Position numbers and translations under genes: made by a program
Notes under the pieces: model-generated
Database searches by the model: none
What the model saw: only the letters and a program-made list of their open reading frames with translations
What the model was told of the DNA's origin: nothing
Part shown: piece by piece, positions 14,745 to 21,145 of the stretch
How positions within the stretch are numbered: the first letter of the stretch is position 1
Layout of the letters: every line of letters starts with the position of its first letter
Assembly: GCA_900316395.1 (NCBI GenBank)
Contig: ONCT01000022.1
Coordinates: 1-33,337, forward strand
Length of the DNA stretch: 33,337 nt
Direction of reading: 5' to 3'
From: an uncultured Lachnospiraceae bacterium
Lineage (GTDB): Bacteria > Bacillota > Clostridia > Lachnospirales > Lachnospiraceae

Positions 14745-15257
14745 TTATTGAGTTTTGAAGCCTGTCTGAACTCCAGAGTAATCAAATGCGTCAATGATTC
14801 CCGCCAAATCACCTGATATATCAACTGAAGATGGCGTTACAACAAAGATATAATTGCTAACCTTCTGCAGCGTACCACCTACAGCAAAGCAGGCACCAGA
14901 AGTAAAGTCAATAATCCTCTGAGCAATTCCTATATCAAGTCCTTCAATATTCAAAAGAACAGTTCTTTCGGATAAAATTGTACTTACGACATCTTTTGAG
15001 TCTTCAAAACTAGTAGGTTTAATAATACATACTTCCATTGGAGCAGCACTTCCTTTTTTATTGTTATTTCTAATTGGTGTAAACTTCGCAGGGCGTTTAG
15101 GCTCACTTGGCTGCGAATCTACATCATCATTATCCTTTTTCTTAAAGAGGGATTTCTTCTTCTTAGGCTCTTCATCGTATTCCTCTTCATATAGATCGTC
15201 ATCATCATAGAAATCTTCTTCTTCGTCTAAACCAAGAATTTTATCAAAAAAACTCAT
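14745..15257 (-). CDS. sepF: Cell division protein SepF
   Basis: A 170-residue SepF (YlmF). It starts with the amphipathic membrane-binding helix SFFDKILGL, has an acidic/basic linker (about 12-70) and ends with the SepF core (about 75-165), including the segment LLNIEGLDIGIAQRIIDFTSGACFAVGG. SepF binds the C-terminal tail of FtsZ and shapes the division ring. It follows yggS by 17 bases, the usual ylmE-ylmF order, and is followed by a terminator. Confidence 0.94.
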   Translation of the reverse strand: MSFFDKILGLDEEEDFYDDDDLYEEEYDEEPKKKKSLFKKKDNDDVDSQPSEPKRPAKFTPIRNNNKKGSAAPMEVCIIKPTSFEDSKDVVSTILSERTVLLNIEGLDIGIAQRIIDFTSGACFAVGGTLQKVSNYIFVVTPSSVDISGDLAGIIDAFDYSGVQTGFKTQ

Positions 15258-15274
15258 GTTAATCTCCTATCTGA

Positions 15275-15979
15275 TTAATGATTTGAATAATCTCTTTTAC
15301 CAAATAGATTAGAACCAATCCTTACCATTGTTGCACCTTCTTCAATGGCAACCTGATAATCATTAGACATACCCATTGATAAAACATTCATACTAACATT
15401 ATCTATGTTTTCCTTCATAATGTCAACAGATAAATCCTTTATTTTGTGAAAAAATGCTCGATTTTCTTCAGAATCCACAACATATGGGGCTACGCACATT
15501 AATCCCTGGACCTTTATATTGTCAAGTTTTGCTATATCTCTAACTAATACTTTTACTTCATCGGCGCTAATTCCGAATTTGGATTCCTCGTCTCCTATAT
15601 TAATCTCAACTAGTATATTAACATTTACATTCTTCTTAATAGCCTGCTTGCTAATCTCTTCGGCCAATCGAAGCGAATCAACAGAATGAATCAATTCTAC
15701 CTTATCTACGATATATTTGACCTTGTTTCTCTGCAAATGTCCTATCATATGCCATTTAATATCATCAGGCATAGATTCTATCTTGCCAGTAAGCTCTTGT
15801 ACCTTATTCTCACCGAAATCTCTTATATTAAGGTCATATACGGCTTGTAAGTCCTCTAAAGGCTTTGTTTTGCTTACAGCAATTAGAGTAACTTCACTTC
15901 GCTCCCTACCTACCTTCTTACAAGCCTCACATATATTCTCTTCTATTATTTCCAGATTCTTCTTAAAATCTTCCATCAT
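15275..15979 (-). CDS. yggS: PLP-binding homeostasis protein YggS/YlmE
   Basis: A 234-residue alanine-racemase-fold protein that binds pyridoxal phosphate at Lys37 in AVSKTKP and keeps vitamin B6 and amino acid pools in balance. Other family motifs are FGENKVQE, WHMIGHLQRNK and the end SMGMSNDYQVAIEEGATMVRIGS. It sits just before sepF, a widely kept neighbourhood in Gram-positive bacteria. The ATG is preceded by AGGAGGC at close spacing. Confidence 0.95.
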   Translation of the reverse strand: MMEDFKKNLEIIEENICEACKKVGRERSEVTLIAVSKTKPLEDLQAVYDLNIRDFGENKVQELTGKIESMPDDIKWHMIGHLQRNKVKYIVDKVELIHSVDSLRLAEEISKQAIKKNVNVNILVEINIGDEESKFGISADEVKVLVRDIAKLDNIKVQGLMCVAPYVVDSEENRAFFHKIKDLSVDIMKENIDNVSMNVLSMGMSNDYQVAIEEGATMVRIGSNLFGKRDYSNH

Positions 15980-15984
15980 GCCTC

Positions 15985-17364
15985 CTATAGTAAATCATTC
16001 TCCTTAACGGAAGAACCATCTAATGCAATTCTATCATATAACGATATACCATAACTTGTATTCTTATCAACAATAGCATATTCTTTGTTTTGATTAAGGA
16101 TTACTATTTGCTTAAATACAGCATATCCTTTGTTGACGTTATATACTCCCTGAAGCTCATCAGTTTTTGTATCAATTCTGTATTCTTCACTAGAGTTAGG
16201 TCTTAAAATATAGTCTTTTGCTTCAACCTTTTCATCATCAATATAATATGCATCATCAGTCTCATAATAGATTGTAGGACTTACGAATTCATTTCCGCCA
16301 TTTCTTTTAACCATTATTCCTTCAGAATCAGAATCATTACCCTTCATAAAATAATTCTTCGGAATAACGTAGAATTCCTTCTTAGTTATGGCAGAATTAG
16401 GTATCTTCAATCCGCTTTTATTATTAAGTAACATTTCAATTGTTAAAAATCTGTTGTCAGAGTATCTCTCAATTGAATCATCAAATTCAAGACTCATATA
16501 TTCTTTCGAGCCTTGCTTAATAATATCAGCTGCAGCGTATGTAGTATAATCATCCTGCTTAAAACGTACATTAATGTATTCTTCGTCCTTGAGACGTTCT
16601 TTCTCACTGTCACTCAATGGAAATACAAGATTCCATTTATCACCAATAATAAGCTTAAATATCTTATCTCCTTCTTTAACTACTGAATTACTAGTAAGGG
16701 TTGTTTTATTAAGCTTATCTACATCGAAGCTGTCCATATCGAAATTATCCATGTTATATTCTTCAAATCCATCAAGGGTTAGCATAAATAGCCCAGCCTT
16801 TGGTGAAGGATACAGACTGTATGTACCATTATCATGGGCAGTCCTAATATCCTGCTCTAAGGAATCAAGTGCAGTACTTGTATGAATCTGATCAAGACTC
16901 GAGGATAAATTATTCTTAAGTATGCTACTTCTTATGAAATTACTATTAGAATAACCCTCTACAAAGGAATCAATTTCATTATATATTGGATTAAGCACTG
17001 AATCAGGCAATTTATTAATATCAGTGTTAATACTATTAATCTTATTAGTAATCTCACCAGTTGTATCTATTGAGTAAATAATAGATTTCATTCCAACCCT
17101 GGAAGAATCTTGCTTGAAATACTTAATAGTACCATTAGAATCAGCGTTATATACTTCTTCATTACGAAGAACCAGCGCGTCCTTTCTAATAGAATCGCTA
17201 ATTGTTCCTTCTTTAACCTCATAGACCTTAATATTCTTATCAGTAAGATATGAAAACACATGGAACAACACATAGATAAAAATAATAATTACAATTACAA
17301 TACCAATATTAAATTTATAATCCTTTTGAAATTTAATTGTGTTATTACTCTTATTCCTTCTCAA
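15985..17364 (-). CDS. HlyD-like membrane-anchored protein of unknown role
   Basis: A 459-residue protein. One membrane segment (about residues 17-39) follows a basic start. Just after it comes a biotinyl-lipoyl-like stretch (VLRNEEVYNADSNGTIKY ... VGMKSIIYSID) as in HlyD adaptor proteins, then a helical part, a second beta-rich region and a C-terminal beta domain ending VDKNTSYGISLYDRIAL. I chose the TTG at 17364 because AGAGGG lies 5 bases before it; a TTG at 17382 is inside the T-run of the preceding terminator and has no ribosome site. It has no partner transporter nearby and lies 5 bases before yggS, so a link to division or the envelope is more likely than export. That link is inference. 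Confidence 0.7.
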   Translation of the reverse strand: MRRNKSNNTIKFQKDYKFNIGIVIVIIIFIYVLFHVFSYLTDKNIKVYEVKEGTISDSIRKDALVLRNEEVYNADSNGTIKYFKQDSSRVGMKSIIYSIDTTGEITNKINSINTDINKLPDSVLNPIYNEIDSFVEGYSNSNFIRSSILKNNLSSSLDQIHTSTALDSLEQDIRTAHDNGTYSLYPSPKAGLFMLTLDGFEEYNMDNFDMDSFDVDKLNKTTLTSNSVVKEGDKIFKLIIGDKWNLVFPLSDSEKERLKDEEYINVRFKQDDYTTYAAADIIKQGSKEYMSLEFDDSIERYSDNRFLTIEMLLNNKSGLKIPNSAITKKEFYVIPKNYFMKGNDSDSEGIMVKRNGGNEFVSPTIYYETDDAYYIDDEKVEAKDYILRPNSSEEYRIDTKTDELQGVYNVNKGYAVFKQIVILNQNKEYAIVDKNTSYGISLYDRIALDGSSVKENDLL

Positions 17365-17380
17365 AACATCCCTCTCACAC

Positions 17381-17405
17381 AAAAAGAGTCCGCAAGTGCG
17401 AACTC
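17381..17405 (-). terminator. Intrinsic terminator after the P-loop gene
   Basis: On the minus strand an 8-bp stem (one G-T pair) GAGTTCGC/GCGGACTC with a 4-base loop occupies 17386-17405 and is followed by five T (17381-17385). The ribosome site of the HlyD-like gene begins 5 bases further on. Confidence 0.75.
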
Positions 17406-17422
17406 TTCAATAATATCTAGTA

Positions 17423-17845
17423 TTACAAAGAAACAATTACTTTGTCTTGAACTTCGCTTGGGAGATCTTCCTTTACTTGAGATATACTAACAATGAATTT
17501 GACACCAAAGCAATCAGAAATCTTCTCTAGTTCCTCTAATGATGACAATAAGCCATTATTAGTATCAATAAATGCAATTGTCAAAAATGAATCTAAGAAA
17601 ATCTCTTCAATATCATTATTCTGTGATATAACTCCACTTAAAAAACCTAGAAATTCTCCAGTTGTGCTGATTGGAAACTCAGTAATATTAATCAATCTCA
17701 CCTTAGAATCCAAGTCATACATATGCTTCGAACTTTTGTCTACAAAAATAATGCTTCCATTAATGCTCTTAATATCTTCATTACTTCTTTCAAGCAGAAC
17801 CTTAGTCTTGCCCTTACCCTTATCTCCAGCTACAATCTCGATCAT
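17423..17845 (-). CDS. Small P-loop protein of unknown function
   Basis: A 140-residue protein with a clear Walker A motif near its start (AGDKGKGKT, residues 6-14) and a Walker B-like EEIFLDSF near residues 79-86. It is too short to be a full motor ATPase and has no further domain, no membrane segment and no sensor motif that I can see. A strong ribosome site (AAGGGGGA) and its own promoter lie upstream, and a terminator follows. It may be a nucleotide-binding regulator; I name no function. Confidence 0.7.
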   Translation of the reverse strand: MIEIVAGDKGKGKTKVLLERSNEDIKSINGSIIFVDKSSKHMYDLDSKVRLINITEFPISTTGEFLGFLSGVISQNNDIEEIFLDSFLTIAFIDTNNGLLSSLEELEKISDCFGVKFIVSISQVKEDLPSEVQDKVIVSL

Positions 17846-17881
17846 AAATAATCCCCCTTAATCATTAAGATTTATATATAA

Positions 17882-17910
17882 ATTATATTATACCCTATAA
17901 AAAATAACAA
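17882..17910 (-). promoter_or_regulatory. Promoter of the P-loop gene
   Basis: On the minus strand, -35 TTGTTA (17905-17910) and a perfect -10 TATAAT (17882-17887) are 17 bp apart, just after the end of the DD-carboxypeptidase gene. A second overlapping TATAAT (17887-17892) is too close to this -35. Confidence 0.65.
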
Positions 17911-17915
17911 CTATA

Positions 17916-18929
17916 TTATGAGCCAAATGTTTCTAACAACTGATTCATTACATAATATAGGTTATTTCTTGAATCAGCCTTGAATACAATAGAGACAATC
18001 TCTTCATTCTTATTATTCCTGCTTAGTAGCACAAGACAATACCCAGCAGGATTGGTAGTACCAGTCTTGCCGCCAAGAACAACAACTTCTCTAGGCTTTC
18101 TTACCTGATTAGTCAGATACAGATTAGTATTAGCCCATTTTTGCTGAACAGGCGCTCCTGCACTGTTAGTATATGCAGCATCATATTCCGTAGTTGTAAT
18201 AATGTCATATAACAGCTTATAATCTAATACCTTGTCAAATATTAGATACATATCATATACAGTAGTATAATGATCTTCATTATGAAGTCCATTAGCATTT
18301 ACAAAATGTGAATGTGTGGCGCCGCACAGATTAGCTTCCTTATTCATAAGCACAGCAAATTCTTCAACAGTACCACTCATACCCTCTGCTATTGCAATGG
18401 CTGCATCATTTCCACTACGAAGTAATAGTCCATACAACAGGTTTCTGTAGGATATACGGTCACCAGGCTGCAATCCACATACAGATGAGTCGCTAGTTTG
18501 CTTGCAGGCATATTCGGATACAGTAACTAAATCATCAAGATTAGCATATTTAACACATACTAAAGCTGTAAGAAGCTTTGTTGTACTTGCAGGATACATT
18601 TTGCCAAATATATTTTTAGAATATTTAACCTGATTAGTATCACGATTAACTAATATTCCACCTTCTGAGCATGCTGCATCGACATTTTCAACACCCTTAT
18701 CGGCACCGGTTGTAACACCTAAATCCTTGGCAAATAGGTTATTATCTGAATTAGCCGAACCTGATATCAGGTTATATCCCTTAGAGCTTTCATAGATATC
18801 ATATGTAATATCATCCTCATAAGGTGAAGCCCCATCGTCACAGCCTGTCATGGAAAATGCAATTACAACAATAAGGCAAATGCTTAATAATGATTTAATC
18901 TTCTTATTTATACATGTCACGCCACTCAA
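17916..18929 (-). CDS. D-alanyl-D-alanine carboxypeptidase, predicted lipoprotein
   Basis: A 337-residue penicillin-binding enzyme that trims the terminal D-Ala of peptidoglycan stem peptides. The active site has Ser115-Thr-Thr-Lys118 (SxxK), SGN at 172-174 and KTG at 288-290. The N-terminus is a signal sequence ending FSMTGC, a lipobox with Cys30, so it should be held in the membrane by lipid. The C-terminal domain and amphipathic anchor of DacA/PBP5 are absent. The start is a TTG with AGAGG 5 bases upstream and overlaps mgsA by 26 bases; a GTG at 18920 is possible. It is the last gene of the mreB-led run. Confidence 0.9.
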   Translation of the reverse strand: MSGVTCINKKIKSLLSICLIVVIAFSMTGCDDGASPYEDDITYDIYESSKGYNLISGSANSDNNLFAKDLGVTTGADKGVENVDAACSEGGILVNRDTNQVKYSKNIFGKMYPASTTKLLTALVCVKYANLDDLVTVSEYACKQTSDSSVCGLQPGDRISYRNLLYGLLLRSGNDAAIAIAEGMSGTVEEFAVLMNKEANLCGATHSHFVNANGLHNEDHYTTVYDMYLIFDKVLDYKLLYDIITTTEYDAAYTNSAGAPVQQKWANTNLYLTNQVRKPREVVVLGGKTGTTNPAGYCLVLLSRNNKNEEIVSIVFKADSRNNLYYVMNQLLETFGS

Positions 18930-19299
18930 GATCTCCTCTGTCTAATGATTTGATAAGTAATTCTGCAGTAGCAAGATTAGTTGCTAAAGGAATATTGTTA
19001 GCATCACATATTTTTACTATGTTATTAACATCAGGCTCATGAGATTTTGCGGTCAACGGATCTCTTAAGAAAATAATCAAATCCATCTCATTATGTTCTA
19101 TCTGTGCTCCTAATTGCTGTGTTCCCCCCAGATGACCAGCAAGGTACTTATGAACAGATAGATTGGTAGCCTCTTCAATAAGACGACCAGTAGTGCCTGT
19201 TGCAAATAATTCGTTCTTACTAAGAATACCCCTATAAGCTATACAGAAATTTTGCATAAGCTTTTTCTTAGAATCATGAGCTACAAACCCTATATTCAT
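18904..19299 (-). CDS. mgsA: Methylglyoxal synthase family protein with altered catalytic residue
   Basis: A 131-residue protein of full MgsA length. Methylglyoxal synthase turns dihydroxyacetone phosphate into methylglyoxal and phosphate. Family residues kept are His8-Asp9, the phosphate-binding ATGTTG (33-38), RDPL with Asp80, His87 and Asp90 in HEPDV, and ATNLATAELL. The GGDQQ motif, which carries the catalytic base (Asp71 in E. coli), reads GGTQQ, with Thr60 in that place. The codon is ACA and no frameshift is near. Either activity is reduced, another residue takes over, or the protein does something else. A GAGGAGG site precedes the ATG. It sits between rodA and the carboxypeptidase gene. 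Confidence 0.88.
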   Translation of the reverse strand: MNIGFVAHDSKKKLMQNFCIAYRGILSKNELFATGTTGRLIEEATNLSVHKYLAGHLGGTQQLGAQIEHNEMDLIIFLRDPLTAKSHEPDVNNIVKICDANNIPLATNLATAELLIKSLDRGDLEWRDMYK

Positions 19300-19312
19300 A
19301 GTTAATACCTCC

Positions 19313-20422
19313 TCAGTACTTCTTGCTTTGTAATCCTACATTTAGTACCAGTCCAATTCCAATATATAGCGTAACAAGACTTGTAAGTCCATAGCTTAAA
19401 AATGGAAGTGGCAAGCCTGTATTAGGCATTAGACCAGTTACAACGCATATATTTACAAAGCTTTGATATCCAACAAAGCAAGCCATCCCCATACATATTA
19501 GCTTGCCAGATAAATCTTTAGCCTTACGTCCAATTGCAATACATTCTAAAACAATTGCTAATAATAATATTACTATAATTACGGAGCCAATGAAACCTAA
19601 TTCTTCACCAGATACGGCAAATATGAAGTCAGTCTGTGGTTCCGATATATAATTTCCATTCTTAACTGAGTCAACACTGTTGTTATATAAGCCTTTTCCG
19701 AGGAATTGTCCCGAACCTATAGCCATAATGGAGTTCTGCTGTTGATAAGAGCTTTCAGGATAATCCTCAGGTCTTAACCATGCTAAGATACGAAGTCCCT
19801 GGTATTCACTTAGGATAGTCTGTCCTTTCCTCATTATAAGGAGCAACAATACTCCTATTGCTGGAATTGTAACTCCAAAAAATATTGCAACAATCTTAGC
19901 ACTTAGTCCTGCTAAGAACATAAGAGTAAAAATAATTGCAAATGTAACAATAGTTGTTGATAAATCAGGCTCCCTTATTATTAAGAATAAAGGAACTGCC
20001 GCAAGACCAACAGTTATAAGCAGTCTCTTAGGCTTATTAATATCATCTTCATATATCATAAGATATCTTGCGAAAAACAATATTAATAGTATCTTACATA
20101 GCTCAGAGGGCTGAAATCTAATACCGAAATCAATCCATCTTGTGGCACCACCTACTGTTGTACCAAATATTAATACAAGAACAAGCAGCACACAGGTAAT
20201 ACCATAATATACCCAATGGAAATTAAGTATAAAATCATAATCTATTAAGGATACAACAACCATTACAACAATTCCAATAACAAATCCAATGATTTGCTTT
20301 GACTGGTAATCCTGCTGGGCAGAACCAATTACAAGAATTCCAATAATAGTAAGTACCACTACATATATTATAAGCTTAAATCTGTAATTTTTCAGTTTAT
20401 AGTTTCTAAAAAAGGATAACAT
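19313..20422 (-). CDS. rodA: SEDS peptidoglycan polymerase RodA
   Basis: A 369-residue SEDS protein with about ten membrane segments. Typical motifs are GATRWIDFG, FQPSEL, EPDLST, and in the large outer loop PQTDFIFAVSGEELGFIG; it ends with NTGLPLPFLSYGLTSL. SEDS proteins polymerise lipid II together with a class B PBP. The presence of PBP2 and mreBCD in the same run points to RodA (elongation) and not FtsW (division). An AGGAGA site lies close before the ATG and minC ends 8 bases upstream. Confidence 0.93.
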   Translation of the reverse strand: MLSFFRNYKLKNYRFKLIIYVVVLTIIGILVIGSAQQDYQSKQIIGFVIGIVVMVVVSLIDYDFILNFHWVYYGITCVLLVLVLIFGTTVGGATRWIDFGIRFQPSELCKILLILFFARYLMIYEDDINKPKRLLITVGLAAVPLFLIIREPDLSTTIVTFAIIFTLMFLAGLSAKIVAIFFGVTIPAIGVLLLLIMRKGQTILSEYQGLRILAWLRPEDYPESSYQQQNSIMAIGSGQFLGKGLYNNSVDSVKNGNYISEPQTDFIFAVSGEELGFIGSVIIVILLLAIVLECIAIGRKAKDLSGKLICMGMACFVGYQSFVNICVVTGLMPNTGLPLPFLSYGLTSLVTLYIGIGLVLNVGLQSKKY

Positions 20423-20430
20423 ATTATCTC

Positions 20431-21114
20431 CTATTTGATATGCTTAAGTATTCCTGACTTTAATGGCTCTATTAGCAGTTCATTGCCATTCCATACAATT
20501 ACGCCAAGAGGCTCTGATTCACGCTTTGAAGTCCTTTGATACCATTTCTTATGCATCTTAGGCTCCTTGGTAATGCCGCCTATTGTCACAACGTCTGTCA
20601 GGAATTCCTGTGCAACCACATACATGGTCTTATCATCAGGATATCCTGCATATACCTCTCCTTCTAATGTACCAATAATTATAATATTGCCTTTTGCCTC
20701 AACCTTGGCACCCTTTTTTACATCGCCTAGTATAACGATACTACTATCAGATGTAATCTTAGACTTATTCTTAATGCTACCTTTAATTATTTTAGCATTA
20801 ACATAGATATCATCAGCATAATACTTGTCAATCTTATCCTTCATTCTAATGTCACGAATTACATTTTTGTCTTCTATCAAAATGACCTTAACATCAGAAT
20901 TAAGTTCAATAGCCTCTACTATGCAAGTAGTCTCTTCTGGCGACAATTCTCTTCCCTGTAAGGTTATTATCAGTTCAGAATTGCCCCAGAACTTGCGTGA
21001 CTGAGCAAACTTATAGCAAATGTCCTTAACAAGCTCTTCAAAGCTTACTAACTCATCAAGAATTAAGGTAATACCGTATTTAGTTGATTTTATAATAACA
21101 GAGCTATTCTTCAT
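20431..21114 (-). CDS. minC: Septum-site protein MinC
   Basis: A 227-residue MinC. The N-terminal domain (about 1-95), which acts on FtsZ, starts with SSVIIKSTKYGITLIL. The C-terminal beta-helix (about 100-185) has the usual turns VILGDVKKGAKVEAKGNI and GTLEGEVYAGYPDD. The MinD-binding loop, normally RSGQ, reads about KGSIKNKSK (111-119). A C-terminal tail of about 45 residues with a basic patch (HKKWYQRTSKRE) follows. No minD or minE lies next to it, although the next gene downstream, rodA, starts after 8 bases. Confidence 0.87.
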   Translation of the reverse strand: MKNSSVIIKSTKYGITLILDELVSFEELVKDICYKFAQSRKFWGNSELIITLQGRELSPEETTCIVEAIELNSDVKVILIEDKNVIRDIRMKDKIDKYYADDIYVNAKIIKGSIKNKSKITSDSSIVILGDVKKGAKVEAKGNIIIIGTLEGEVYAGYPDDKTMYVVAQEFLTDVVTIGGITKEPKMHKKWYQRTSKRESEPLGVIVWNGNELLIEPLKSGILKHIK

Positions 21115-21145
21115 AATAAAATATCTATTCCATAATCCTTAAATA

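Noticed and set aside
17365..17382. TTG start at 17382 for the HlyD-like protein
   Set aside because: It falls in the T-run of a terminator and lacks a ribosome site; TTG at 17364 has AGAGGG 5 bases upstream.
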